Shown: positions 45,838 through 58,769 of the stretch, piece after piece
Layout of the letters: each line of letters begins with the position of its first letter
Numbering within the stretch: the stretch's first letter is position 1
From: Mugil cephalus
Lineage: Eukaryota > Chordata > Actinopteri > Mugiliformes > Mugilidae
Length of the DNA stretch: 64,000 bases
NCBI RefSeq assembly: GCF_022458985.1
Contig: NC_061781.1
Span: 17,515,001-17,579,000 of the forward strand
Direction: 5' to 3'
Made by a program: the position numbers and the translations under genes
The notes under the pieces: generated by a model
Databases searched by the model: none
Seen by the model: only the letters and a program-made list of their open reading frames with translations
What the model was told of the DNA's origin: nothing

Positions 45838-46039
45838 GGGGATCAAATACTTATTTCCCTTAATAAAATACATAACAATTTATAACTTTTAGATTGTGTG
45901 TTTTTTATGCATTTTCGATTGATATTCTGTCTATACCCATAACCAGTAAACAACCATAAAAACCAGAGTCTGATCATTTCTATGGAAGTGGGCAAACTTA
46001 CAAATTCAGCAGGGGATCAAATACTTATTTCCCCCACTG
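45838..46039 (-). repeat. Right terminal inverted repeat of the Tc1 element
   Basis: 202-bp partner of 44,434-44,635. Inner and outer direct repeats lie at 45,838-45,859 and 46,012-46,033. The lack of differences between the two ends points to recent insertion or gene conversion. Confidence 0.93.
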
Positions 46040-46041
46040 TA

Positions 46042-49000
46042 TATATAATGTACAATATAGGGAACAGGTGGACGCTGTCTGAGTTGTTTCTCTTCAAACC
46101 GTACACTCTGCGGTCTTGACTGACTCGTGCCTTCTTGCTTGCGGCCACTGCTTGAACCTTGTTTGATCAGCGGCTACGTGAGCTTGTAAAAGTGGTTAGC
46201 CTGCGCAAGGGTCAGGCTCTGTGGTTTTGTGAACCGAGCGTCAACGGCCAGACAAGGGGGGAGGGTGGGGATGCGAGGAAGACTGTGATGGAAAATGCAG
46301 AGATAAAGGCCCTGCAGACAAGTTGAAGCGAGGAGGAAAAACGAACGTGGTGTTTTCCAGATATGGAGAAGCCTGCGTAAAGGTCGCCGGTTATTTAAGA
46401 TATTTTTGCTCGCTCTGTGATAGTGCTCCTTAAATAGCCATCTATTTATCTAGTGCTATATTTGGTCGCTGCAAAATGTGACAATAACAATTCCACAAAC
46501 TAACAAGAGGCAGTGTGTTCATGACTGTGCATATCGATGTCTGGCAAAAGCAATGACAATTTCTTGTTCTCACGGAATGACCAGCATCTGACCCAAGGAG
46601 GTTTTGTGATTGTGCAGATAACCACTGCAGAGTATTTCTGTCTTTAGCTCCATGCCCTTAATTTAGATTCTCAGTGAGCGTGATACCGACACTTGGCGCA
46701 TTTCAAACAATGAAAACCTTCAGTTTGTATAAATGGGGCTTGGGTGAGATTTGCAAGAACAGGAGGGAGGGAGCTGTTTGTCGCCAAGAAATTTATAAAT
46801 TTGTTAGCATTCTCATATTTGTGATTATATGTAGGCCAGAAGTGCCACTTAGCTTAGCACAAAAAAAAAAAAAAATACATAATCTGCTCACATTTATCTC
46901 AAAAGCACACAAATGAACACGGTAGACATGATTTCTTTACTCCATACAAAATCTGAAGTGTGTAAACTCTCATCCGAGGGTTTCAAGATGTTTTCTCACT
47001 TCCTGGATTCTCAGTTGCCTGGCAACAGCTCCCGGGCAAGAAATACCCCAGAATATTACAAGCAAGCCCTGGGAAGAATACTCTTTAATGTATTAATGTA
47101 CCAGTCTTAAAGAATTACATCTGAAGTGAACCAAAGTCTGTTTACTATCAGTCTGGGGGCCCGTCTGCTATCGTCTGACGATAATACCTCTGGGGACAAC
47201 GCACAGTGTTTCCAGTATAGCTAGGAGACAACCAGATAACAGATAACGGTCCAAGACTGCCTCTTCTGTGCACGGGTCACTGTTCATTGTGATGAGAGAA
47301 TGGACCTAGGGCTGAGAGACAACATTTACAAGAAGGATTGTGTCACAAGTAGAGAGTTTTGCACAACATAAATTAGCTCAACTGCTGACACAAAGCTCTT
47401 TTACCGTACTGCGGGACGCAGACGCCGTAGCTCATGCATGTTGCGTCAACTTAACACAGGAGTCTAAACCACTGACAACGTGACACACTGACTGTTTTCC
47501 AAAGCCCGGCACAAATGCAACTCTGACCACAAACCAGAAACCAGAAAACTTCCAGTTGCAAAATCTTGTCTCTTTCAGTTTCTGTTTTTTTTTTCCTCTG
47601 CAACATTTGCCAGTAAACTCTGTCTATCTATTTAAAACTGTGATCATTTAAAAATACATAAACATAATCATCTCATGACTCAGACCCCTCAAGTGACCCT
47701 TTAAGAAATCTGAGCCTCCAACTTCATATACACAGGAATGAATCTTTGAAAAGACTTATTGTACAAGGTGTACCTCAGGTCATTTAAGTGTACGGTGTAA
47801 CATTAAAACTTCTGTTGAATTAAAGGGTCTTTTTTAGCAACTAAAAACTCGCCCTCCTTGATTAGTGCAGGCACTCAGCCAGAGGCAAATAATTAACCTC
47901 CAATTCTGCAATTATTCTCAGTGAGCAAAGGAAGCATTGAAAGGCTGCGATGAACCGGGCTGGACGTGCGTCATACGTGAATTCCAAATGCACCAACGTT
48001 TTTTTTTTTTTTTTGCTCCGCAGTTGCACACTGGCAGTGATTTGTGGCGCTTGGGATGATCTGTTGATTCTGAGAATGGTTTCATTTTCTCATTGCGTCA
48101 AGAAGGAGCAGCTCCCCTCCAAACTAAACAGACCAGAACACAGTCCAAATGTGGAAAAAGTTCTGTTGTATTTAACTCGGTAGGAAGTAGTAAGACGTTA
48201 AAGTCGGTAAAAGGAACAGAAACGCACTACAAATTATTACAGATTATAGGGATTCCAAACAAGGGAAGATAAAACTCTCATTCACTGTGGAGACGTATGC
48301 GGACTGTGGGAGCAAAGTCAGTTTAATTTTATTTCTGAAAGCGTGAAACTCTGCAGACGAGAGCATTCATCAAATGAGATTCCACAAATGTCACGAAAAA
48401 CTAAACTTTTCAACAAAGTGTCACGTATAATTTAATCAGTGAGATTCCACTCTATTACTTTATTAACATTCACCTTTATTTTTTCTTTATTTGGCTATGG
48501 AAGATACAGTCTCTACAAATGTGCAGAGAGATGCTCGGTTTGATTGTTGCAGTGTGACTGTCACTTTGGAGCATTTCTTCCTATTAGTGCATCCGCCTCC
48601 TCTGTGTTTCACAATCAGCACCAAAGAATGTGCTGCCAATATTCATCAAGCTTCTTTTCATCTCCCCTCGTAAAAAAAGTTTAATCTCGCAATTCTGAGG
48701 CCGCGGTTCCCTCCGCGGACGTCACCCGCAGTGGCTGAATTCGTTCAGCGTCTGATTAGTCACAGAAGCTCCACATAATCCATTGATCTTCTGATTAATC
48801 TTATACGTACACGCTGCTTTTTTTTTTTCTGTCAGCTTATGTTTAGTTACTTATCTGTTGCTTTAGAAACACATCAGGACAAAACTGAGAACGCTGTCGT
48901 GTTCCTTGGTCCCTTCATAAACGTCATCCTTCACTTAGCTTATATATATATATATCCATAATATTAACCGTCGTATATCCAACACATCCCCCTATAATAT

Positions 49001-49746
49001 ATATAGTCATTTGACATCTATTACTTTGGCACTATATTCACTATTTCGCAAATTTTGCCCGTCATTGACACAACTTGCGGGGTTTTATAAAAAATCCATT
49101 CACCTCTAGTTACCTCCTGTGTGTGCGCCCCTAAATGCAGCGGGCTGCAAAACCAAAACAGTGAGCTAAAAGACAATAAAATTACCCGCAAATCTATCAA
49201 AAACCGACCGTTAACTGTTAATAAATGTAACCTGTTTCCTGCGGCAGTAATAAATTGTTGTTCGCCTAAAAGAGGAGGCCACAAAGTTTCATGCGCAAAC
49301 TTTCTGACCATCCATGATGACAAGAAGAGGGACCCGGCAGGTCGGACGGGAACGTGACGTTCAGAGGAAAGTCGGCGAGAGTGTGATGTGATGTCTGTGG
49401 TTTTCCATTTGCCCTCAACATTAGTTGTTGCTGTGACTAGTTTGCCCCTTTCTGAGCGACCCTGTTTAATAATGAAGCTGGTGGTTACGGTTTCCAGCGA
49501 GTGTCACCTCCATGCAAAGTCAATATTCAGTGACATTGGAGCCGTCACCCGAAACCGCCTTGCTTTGGGAAATGATGGTGGACTTGAAACGTCAATTCCC
49601 TTTCAGACCTCTCAGAAATAGTTTCGGCTTCAGCAAAGTGTCCTCATGAAACGATGTAGGGAGCATAATGTTTCTCTAATTTTATGTTGAGACACGACGT
49701 AATGAGAAGTTTACTGCAGGAGTTCAGGAGCACTGAAAGGATGAGA
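46042..49746. other. Gene-free stretch right of the Tc1 element
   Basis: AT-rich with a (TA)n run at about 48,941-48,955 and poly-T/poly-A tracts. No exon, RNA gene or clear transposon recognised. Confidence 0.45.
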
Positions 49747-49930
49747 CCTATGTACTGTATAATTCTGCATCCAGCAGCAGTTCTTTGCAGGTCATTGAGT
49801 TGAATCTGAATAAAGAACAAACACCATCACTGAGTGAAGGCATCTTTAGGATGGCTTGAGGCTGAATCAGGAAATTAAGTAAACACACTAAGATCTATAT
49901 ACTGTATAATTCTGTATCTAGCAGCAGTTT
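49747..49930 (+). repeat. Local tandem duplication, ~145-bp unit
   Basis: A block beginning at 49,747 (ACTGTATAATTCTGCATCCA ... GCAGCAGTT) is repeated at about 49,892-49,929 with a few changes. Between them lies a ~100-bp segment (GGTCATTGAGTTGAATCTG ... GGCTTGAGGCTGAA) that is found again at 50,513-50,610. No genes are involved. Confidence 0.7.
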
Positions 49931-49944
49931 CCTTTCTGTTTGCC

Positions 49945-50340
49945 TTCATTTTGCATCGTTTGGGATAATTTAGCATATATTTTTTAGTTGCTTTGTCTCT
50001 TTCTGAATGTTTTGACTCAGTTTTTTCGCCTGTTGTCTTTTTGTTTGGTCATTTTGCATCAAACTTTGGTCATTTCACGTATCTTTGCCCTAGTTTTACA
50101 TCTATTCGCTTTTATTGCATTTATTTAGTATCTCAAGATTTTGAGTCATTTTTCCATATCCAGTTTGTTTGACTCAATTTATGGCCATTTGTTTGGTTTT
50201 CATCCCTTGTAAACTTTGCGTTCTAGTCATTTTGTATGTTTCTTGCATTGCTTTTGTGTCTATTACTTTCCACTTGGCATCTATTAAGTTGATTCGGTGT
50301 CTTTCTGGTACACGTTGTCATCATTTTGAGTCACCTTGGG
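49945..50340 (+). repeat. Degenerate minisatellite of GTCATTTTG-type units
   Basis: Repeated near-copies of a ~20-25-bp unit built around GTCATTTTG, TTTGTCTCTTT and TTGAGTCATTTT (for example near 50,048, 50,076, 50,141 and 50,229). Heavily diverged. It lies between the two copies of the duplicated segment and has no open frame of interest. Confidence 0.5.
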
Positions 50341-50510
50341 GCTGTCAGGAGACCTGCTGACCTGTTGGGCCTCCTGACCTATTATTACACAATTCACATA
50401 GTGACAGAGAAAAAAATAATAAAGTCTTAATATCTGTAAAATAAATCTGACCTTTAACCTGTCACCTTTTGTTTCCATTGGCTGTGACGTATATTGTACG
50501 AAGACAAAGA

Positions 50511-50612
50511 CAGGTCATTGAGTTGAGTCTGGATATAGAACAAATACCATCACTGAGTGAAGGCAGATTTAAGATGGCTTGAGGCTGAAAGAGGAAATGA
50601 ATATACACATGA
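50511..50612 (+). repeat. Second copy of the 49.79-kb segment
   Basis: CAGGTCATTGAGTTGAGTC through CCATCACTGAGTGAAGGCAG to GATGGCTTGAGGCTGAAAG aligns to 49,785-49,886 with scattered substitutions (roughly 85% by eye). It is in the same orientation, about 725 bp away. Confidence 0.7.
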
Positions 50613-50834
50613 AGAGACACACTTGTGGACATTCTGGCCGTGTCCCTGCAGCACGTGTCATTTGTGCCTCCTTCTGGTGAAATGAAACATCACATGGGCA
50701 AAGACGCGACTGTTTCTTCCCAATTCTTCCCAAACATCCCATATATAAACATATATAAACATGAAAATACTGTTTATTTCAAGGGTTAAGACGCTGCGCA
50801 ATGCGTAACAAAGGGTAACATTACGAAGCAATTC

Positions 50835-50927
50835 AGTTTTATTTACTAAATATGCATGTGGAACTAAGCATGACTGCAAACTTTTAAGGCGTGCCTACGT
50901 CCACATGCATATTTAGCAAATAAAACT
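50835..50927. repeat. 27-bp inverted repeat (hairpin), one mismatch, 39-nt loop
   Basis: The arm at 50,835-50,861 starts AGTTTTATTTACTAAA and the arm at 50,901-50,927 ends AGCAAATAAAACT. They are reverse complements except for one position, which would be a G:U pair on one strand. The loop is 50,862-50,900. It could be a tiny MITE or an RNA hairpin. No gene overlaps. Confidence 0.75.
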
Positions 50928-51749
50928 TTTTAGGTTGATATTAAATGATTTTTATTCATATAGTAAGTGTGCAACAGATTCCTCTTATATGAAACTCTTC
51001 CTGTCAGTTGGAAGTTATGTTTTCAGCCACCAGATGGAGCTATTCATCTACTCATCTACGTCCACTCATTCAGCCTTACACTCCCTATAATAGGGTCTTT
51101 TGTGCTCATTATTCCACCTCGACAGAACTATTACCGTTGGAGATTCAGGTTCGTTGCCCTCACAACTTTAAGCCACTCATCCGACCTGCTACAAACAGAC
51201 TCTGACGTGTTAGACCCCTGGGACTCCCAGTTAAACCATAACACAGTGAATTAGTTTCAGTAATACAATGCAGTTACACCACCTCATAACTTTTAATGTT
51301 GGTGGTTTAGTTGTGAATTGCTACAAAGCTAAAAGTAAACTAGGGCCCAAACCTAAAGCTGCAATGAACCATTATGTTACTGTATATCACTGCTACAAAT
51401 TGACAAATTAGTTAAGTACAAAGATTGAGGAAAGGGTCAAGGCATCATCATTTATGTTTATGTATAATATTCAATTTCATTTAAAACTGCACTGGGTGAA
51501 AAACAGGACCTATATCTGCAATATATGAGAAAAAAATTAATGAGAATTGTCTCCTTTCTACCGGATTTCACATCATTTCACGTCAACACTCGTAAGCTAT
51601 AAATCATGATAATCACTTTACATAATCATCGGACAGATTAAAAAAAAGATTTAAGCTGATGTTTTGCTATTTTTTTTTTCTTACTGATAAAACTTCTCCA
51701 CGATGAGGCTGTGACTCTCATCCGCAGCGAACGCATCAGGAAAACTTTT

Positions 51750-51962
51750 AAAAATATGCAGCAGACTTTTTAATAGGGCTAAATAGTGGCTCTCTATGTG
51801 ATGAACTCAAAATAAACCACGTCGACTGTGATCATTGTAACGTGGATCATAGATTTGTGTCGGCCTCTCCATGACAGCGAGGAAAAATATCACTTGTTTA
51901 CACTACAGCTGATCTGCAATGTGCTGCAGAGACGTGCCATCTGAGATTGAGCTTTCGGGCGA
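51750..51962 (-). other. cbs: cbs 3'UTR with candidate ATTAAA signal
   Basis: Downstream of the cbs TAG at 51,963-51,965, the first recognisable poly(A) signal on the minus strand is ATTAAA (complement of 51,769-51,774). That would give a short 3'UTR of about 210 bases. A more distal AATAAA lies at about 50,951-50,956. No coding potential is visible. The end is inferred. Confidence 0.4.
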
Positions 51963-54900
51963 CTAGCGATCGATCCCTTCGTGTGCGGTGATGTGGTTAA
52001 GGAGGTCAATCGCCGTCACGACGGCAAACACCATCTGCTTCTGACAAACCGATCCATTAGCCACATCTGCACGGAGAGAGAAGTTGAACTGACCTTATTT
52101 TACTGCTTTAAAAAAAGAAATTATTAATATTTGAGAAGCTGGAAATGTGGAAGATGAAATATGTCACCTTTTCACCGTTGACCACGAAAAAAGCAAAACA
52201 CTGTTAAATAAATAATTTCTTACACTGAGTGTGGTCGCGCTGCACCAGAGCGAATTTGTCCGTCTGGAGGATAAGAGACAGTTTCCCCAGGTTGTCTGTC
52301 AGTTGCACCTGAACGCAGACGTGTACTAACATTAGACAAATGTTGTAACATTTATGGGCGTGTAATCTTCACGGTGCATATTGCACTTCATGCAGCGTCC
52401 GCTCGCTGACTGACCTTTTTGAAGTCCTTGCAGAGCAGCGCGCTGACAGCATCCGAAAGTTTGACCTTCTCCGAAAACACAGAGGACAGAATGTTTCCCA
52501 GAGTCACCATCCCCAGGATGTCACTGTGGAAATCCACAGAGACAACGAAACCTCGGTTCAGATAAAAGGTGACAGGGACACAAACCTACTCAAAGAAATA
52601 TCTATTGTTTTGCACCTGAAAGCATGGCAGCAACAGAAAACTATTGTTCGCTGCTGCACTAAAATATCTCATAAACATATCTCATCAAATATGTAAAAGT
52701 TATAAAACAGAGTACAAATGATTTTCCAGTTTATCTGAATCACAATTTCATTTAGGAGGTCCTAATAAAATGTGCAAAAAGCAAGAAAGAAAATCTCTTT
52801 TGGCCTTTTTAATATTATTTGATTTGATCCATTCACTTGTTCTCAGGTTGAGAACAGAGTCAGGCTTCAGTTTTTAGTCATTTGTTTGTATTTAAGCAGC
52901 TCTGGACAAATTTATGCAGCCGGTTTGTAGGATACTGAGGATGAACCTGAATAAGGATCTTCCTGCATTAAGCCCAAAGTCCTAATTACACACTCTGACT
53001 CTGCATCCCCCCTGAGACTCCCCCGAGGCTTTGAGAACTTCTTAAAGGGAACACACCCTGACTCACTGATGACCGGGGCCTGGTCGAACGACTTCTCCTT
53101 CAGGATCTCCACCACTTTCTGGCAGGACACGGATGGTGAGACCGTGAGGGGGACGGACAGGTGTAAACTCTGGACCGTCTGGTTCCACCACCTTCAAGAG
53201 AGCAAGACAGACGGGTTGAGACTGCCCCCCGTATCTGTCGCACCTGAGCTGCTATCGACTAGTTTTTTTTTTACCAGGGTTTGTTTTCCATCGGAGCTTC
53301 TGGTGTGAGGACGAAGCCCTTCTCACACATCCACTGATCGCTGAGGAACTTTGACCTGGGGGTGAAATCCAGGAATGAGTTGGGACAGGAAGTCGGATTC
53401 GTTGGCTATTTCCTGCTCGCTTTCATACATTCAAGGAAATGACAGGGTTTGTTGACTTTTCTTCTAATGTTTTTTTGTCTGGAGAACTACTAAATAAGGA
53501 TAACTGTTAAAACTGGTGCACACATACTAATTACCTTCAAGATGATTTGGAATAATTTTGACTGTCTTAACTTTGACTGTTGTGTAATGAATGTCCTCCC
53601 TATTGAATGTGGTCTTCAACAGGGGGTCCGTGATCCGTAGGGAGTCCACGGAGGTACTGCAGTGGGGTTTGCAAAACCTTTGACTGATTAGACATTTTTT
53701 AGATTTTTTTTTTTTAATTTTCCCCCATAAATTGAAATTTCCTTAAATACACATTAACACGAATCCAAAATATTTTGGTAAAGGGATAAATGATGGGATG
53801 AAGACGTTTCTGTCACCCTACTGTGGCACGTTTGAAATAAAATGATGAATATTTGAACTTGTGTATTATTTGAATAGCTTTTTAGCTTAATACTGAATGC
53901 AAAAAGATAATAATACTGTATATTTATAAATACAGGTTAAATACTGGGCTAAGTTTAATATAGAACATGTATATATTTTTTTCAAATACCTGCAAAAACA
54001 ACAACACAACTAACAGGGGTAAGTATGCTAATGTGTAAAACCAAACATGTTAAATAGCTTTTGAGAATAAGTGTTGAGACTCTGTGCTGAGTCTCATGCC
54101 AAAGAGATTATTAATAGATCATTAGTTTTCGGCTGTTGGGTCGTCACTATTTTCCACAAAGCTATGAAATTCAACCTAAAAGAAAACTCATATTGATGCT
54201 TAATTGGTAGCAACATTGAATATTTCCGGCGTCGTGTCCTTCGTCCCTTACATGTAGTTGCGGACGGAGTCGGCCAGGATGACCACACATCTCTGTCCCT
54301 CCTCCAGCTCTCGAGCCATCTTCACTGCAGCCGCCACCACTGAGCCCGAGCTGCCCCCTGCAGGCAAATCAATCAACGCAGGCAGAGGAAACTGATAAAG
54401 AGGCCGTTCAAACCCCGCAGCCTGAACAGTATCACCTGGCCGGAGACGTGACCTCACCGCACAGAAGACCCTCTTCTCTGATCAGTCTGCGCGACATGGT
54501 GAACGTCTCCATGTCGCCCGATTTGTACCACATGTCAACAAGCTACATGGATTCGTGAGGGAGAAGGAAACAGAGCGGTAGTTTGGGTAAAATGTACAGT
54601 GTGCAAATGTAGGAATGCACTTGGAAGACACTCACGGATTTGTCCAGCACTGTGGGGATGAAGTCGTATCCAATGCCCTCCACTTCATAGGCAATATTTT
54701 TTTCATGCTTTTCTTCAGATCCAACCAGGGACGAGCCTTCAGGATCCACAGCAACTATCTGAAAACAAGCAACAGTGGTGAAACTCGCAAACGATGCAGC
54801 AGAAGGGTTAAAAACAGAACACTAGCAGACTTGACCACTGTTGTACACACCTATAACTTAGTTAAACAGGTAAACAGACATCCTTAAAAAAAACAAACAA

Positions 54901-57900
54901 AAAAAACAACTCTGGATTAAAGTGGGATGCTTGTCTTGCCTTGACATTGGGACACCTCTCCTTCAGCTTTCGAGCGACACCTGTGAGCGTTCCACCTGTG
55001 CCAGCTCCGGCCACCAACATGTCCAGTTTACCTGAAAGGAAAACCACACTGTCGTTCATAAACTACAAAAGACAGTTCACTGTTGGGTTACGGCAAACGG
55101 GATATGTACAAACACTATAAACTCTGTGTAATCTACTTTGAAAAGTGGAGCATTCTTGTTCAATTTTACTTAAACTATATTATAAGTAAATATAGGATCC
55201 CAGTGCAAAAAAAACACTGATCAGTCTTAGCTTAAGCTGGTAGCTAACTGTTTCATTGACGTTCCCATTGAAACCCAACTCACAAGTTAGCACTGAGGCT
55301 AATAGAAGGCAGGGCCACAATACCAACACTTTCTACACATTTTTATTTTACAGATAATTGCTAACATTGACTCTAATGAAATATCAAACACTCCAGAAGA
55401 CGCTGCAAGGAAATTGTGTCATTTGAGGGTTTGGTGGTAGTTGGTACTGTGTGAGTTTGAATTGTTGCTGGCTGCGTATGTACACCAACAATACTAAATA
55501 GCAGGGAGCCAAAAGAAATCCAAGAAAAGACGAATGATGAAAGAGAGTGATACTTATACATACTTAAAAGCACGTATAGAAAACAGTCACAAACCGTCAC
55601 ACTGCTCCAGTATCTCCTCAGCTGTGCCATCATAATGAGCAAGGGGGTTGCCGGCGTTGCGATACTGGTCTAGGACGTGCGAGTTGGGGATCTCGTGCTT
55701 TAGACGCCAGGCCGCGCTTATGTGAGATTCCAGTGAGTCGAAAGCCGCAGACGTGGGCGTGCGCACAATTTCTGCCCCGAGAGCTCTCAGCACGTCCACC
55801 TAGAACACACAGTGAAGATGAGACTCGAATCAGCTGAACCGGACGGTACTCTACAGAACAGAGCGGCTCACCTTCTCCTTGCTCATCTTCTCAGGCATGG
55901 TGATGATGCAGCGGTAGCCTTTTACTGCAGCGGCGAGGGCGAGGCCGATACCTGCGGGCGAAGACCAAACAACAGTTCCTTCGTTAAGCAGGAAATAACA
56001 TCATAATCAGCAGATTCAGCTCCGCAAAACCTGCCTCCTTGTTTCTTGGCGTGAAGTTGCTCTACCCTACCTGTGTTCCCGGACGTGGGCTCGATGATTG
56101 TGTCTCCAGGTTTGAGGACCCCGGCTCTCTCAGCGTCCTCCACCATCCGCAGGGCGATCCTGTCTTTGACGCTGCCTCCGGGACTGAAGAACTCACACTT
56201 GGCCACTAAACACAGGCGACCATTTAGAAAAGTTTAGGTTATACAGAAAAATGTGTCACCACAAATGTCAAATGGTTTCTTTGATCCTCGTTGATTTAAC
56301 ATCATTTTCCAATAGAAACTGATTCTTTTTCGAGTTCTCAAGCTCATGTGGATTTATGCAGTTTCTCATTTATTCATCGTGCTGGAAGCCCGTGTCTATT
56401 TCAGCCCATCTTCTCGTCCCAGACTTCTCCCTATAACGGTAATCCTGACTGAGTGGGGCTTAAGACCAACCTGAAACAACTTTGGAAATTAAATTTAGAA
56501 AGCACATAATCATCCAGAGGTCTCTCACACCGTGCGCACACTCCGCTCTGATCTCAAACTCACGTCCCTGCATGTGCACCAACACGTCAGTCAACTAGTG
56601 AACATTTGGGAGGTCTGCAATTAATCCGTGTCACATGAAAAGTTAAGCATGGAGTCCTTTGTCTCACGGGAACAATCTAAAAATTTACTTTGATCTGTTT
56701 AAGTGAGCGTCCTTTATTAGGGGGCTTAAACTGATGCCTCTGACGGATCCCATCCTCACTGAACCCAAAAACCTCACTCCTCTGCCAACAGGAAATTACT
56801 GTGTGCAAAAATCAAATGATAAAGTTTTCAAGTTTCAAGTTGCAGATGTTTTTTATTTTTTTTCTTCCATCGGCCACAAGAACAAAGAGTCTTTCATTTT
56901 CACCTCCCCGTCCGTGGCGGCCCACTGCCCCCTCGGACAAAACGCCACAGCAGTCACACAGCGGCCCAAATAAGGCTGCTAGCTACACGATACTTCAGCG
57001 TTCCTTCCTTCACGCGGGAGCAGGAAGCCAGCAGTGCAGTTTTTTTTTTTTTTTTTTTACCCAACAGCACACTGTAAACTTCTCAACTTTCTTGCAGTTC
57101 CAGTTCCAGGAAGCAGAACAATAAAGCTGTTGTTAGGAGTTTGAAACTGAGTTGGTCTCACTTTCTGCATAATAATAAGACACTGTATTGATTTGTCACC
57201 ACATTTAATTACAATTAAAAGGCAGAATTACTGATTTCCCTGTAGCTTTATATAAAGAAGCTGGTAGAGTTTTACTGCACCGATTATAATGTTTGTACTT
57301 ACAAACTTCACACTTGAGCCCAAACTCCTTGGGGATTTTGTTCAAGCGAACCAGGGGCGTGTGTCCAATTTTCTCAAGGATGTTGGGGAGGATGCTGGTG
57401 GGCTTGGTGCTGAGACGGGCAGAAGAAGAAGGATCAATGCAAAACATTTAATTATGAAACCGCACACAAGATAAGAATGAATCAGCTAAAATAATTCAAT
57501 AATAGTCATCACTGACATGGCGTGGACGTTCAAGGCCTGTCATCCTGGCTGCGCTTAAACAACGTGGCAGTAACGGACATACGTGGTTCATGACGTACTT
57601 TCTACAACTCTTCATTAATGAGTGTTTCCTGCTATGACTGGTGAAGATTCCCACCTTTTGACAAGTCTCAACAGTCTTAGAGTCTTAGATATATTGTGTA
57701 GTAAAATAAAAACTAACCTGCAAAGTCACTCAACATAAAATCAAGGTAGAGATGCGTAAAACCGTGGGGCAGTAATGGGGTTTGTACATGTTAGTTTCAA
57801 TAAGATTAAACAAACAGGTTCTTCCTTTTACAATACAAAATCCATTCTGGGTTATGTGCATATGCATGAAACTGTGCACTTATCGCTTGCTGTCTTAGAG

Positions 57901-58433
57901 CAAAAAAAAGAAAAATCCTGCAACAATAAAACATTTTCCACCATTATGGAAAATGTCTGAGAAGTCACCTTAGATAAGTTTTTTATATTAGTCATTGTAT
58001 GCTAAAATTAAACCATGCATATCTGTAAAACAAAAAACAGAAAAGACAAGTATGTGTAATAATCTTAATGTAAAGCCTTTAGTTTACATAAGGTGAAAGT
58101 GAATGGCTTATTCCTGAGGAGTTTTTTCAGTGTGTTGTCTGTGTGATGCTTGTTGTGCTAATTCCCCTTCACTGGACTCTGGCTGAGTTTTAGTAGTAAA
58201 GAGCAGAGGGAACAGCTCCACGTCACTCCTGCCTGAATTCTTCCTCTCGACTCTTACCGAGCTGGGTGTCTGTGAGGGGACTCTGAAATCGGTGCGCCCA
58301 GTCTCCAGGTGCATCTGCTGGGCAGATCTGGCCGGATCCACTTCCTCCGAGCTGCAGTCCCTCCTGCGCCCTCCGGCTCACTCCCAACACTGAGAGAGTC
58401 ATTCTCTCGGTTAACAGTCAAACCACTGATCAT
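51963..58433 (-). CDS. cbs: Cystathionine beta-synthase, 14 coding exons
   Basis: Encodes a 540-aa CBS (human 551). It condenses serine and homocysteine to cystathionine, the first step of transsulfuration, and can make H2S. Coding exons in transcript order: 58433-58258, 57409-57303, 56205-56071, 55951-55872, 55799-55595, 55031-54940, 54758-54636, 54542-54458, 54357-54252, 53355-53275, 53191-53057, 52523-52415, 52308-52224, 52066-51963; every junction is in phase. Heme ligands C41 and H54 sit in SRCTW...ESPH with the same 13-residue spacing as human C52/H65. The PLP Schiff-base lysine is K108 in GGSVKDR, and the phosphate-binding loop EPTSGNTG is at 133-140. GAGTGGT and [16 protein letters not shown] follow. 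The C-terminal part (about 400-530) is the tandem CBS-domain region that binds AdoMet in mammals. The start has a good Kozak context (CACCATG). Oddities: the intron after exon 54940-55031 has a GC donor, and the human CXXC motif is CPNV here. Confidence 0.96.
53612..53975 (+). repeat. Interspersed repeat family R1, copy 3, inside a cbs intron
   Basis: Starts TCTTCAACAGGGGGTCCGTG (identical to copy 1 over this stretch), continues with TAAAGGGATAAATG, and ends AGTTTAATATAGAACATGTA. The middle GC-rich part of copy 1 is missing. It lies in the cbs intron between exons 54252-54357 and 53275-53355. Confidence 0.68.
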
Positions 58434-58769
58434 GGTGACGTCGGCCTTGTCCACAGGGCGAATCTGCACTTTTTAGAGTGGGAACATATTTGACATTTGT
58501 ACCAACAAAAACAGAGAGAGAATGGCTCACCTGCAGCAAGACATACAATAAATAAATAAATAAAAATATTGTGCTGGATGCACCAAAAAATATGGTTAAA
58601 CACTGATAATGCATTTAAGTGATTTTGTCAATAAGTAAATTAATATCATCACTGTGATGTCTGTTTTGTTAATACCTCAGAAAACACAATAAATATATTC
58701 CTGCCAACGGGAGATGTATGAAATGTACATATATTTACATTCATAACAATACCCGCTTTCTTACTTGAA

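Noticed and set aside
52912..53057. Extension of the cbs exon through [14 protein letters not shown]
   Set aside because: This is intron read-through. Splicing at 53,057 gives [13 protein letters not shown], which aligns to human without a gap.
53057..53072. Alternative cbs donor ATCA|GTGAGT about 10 bases upstream
   Set aside because: It keeps frame but removes three residues conserved with human; the donor GG|GTGTGT gives the full-length family alignment. A minor alternative isoform is not excluded.
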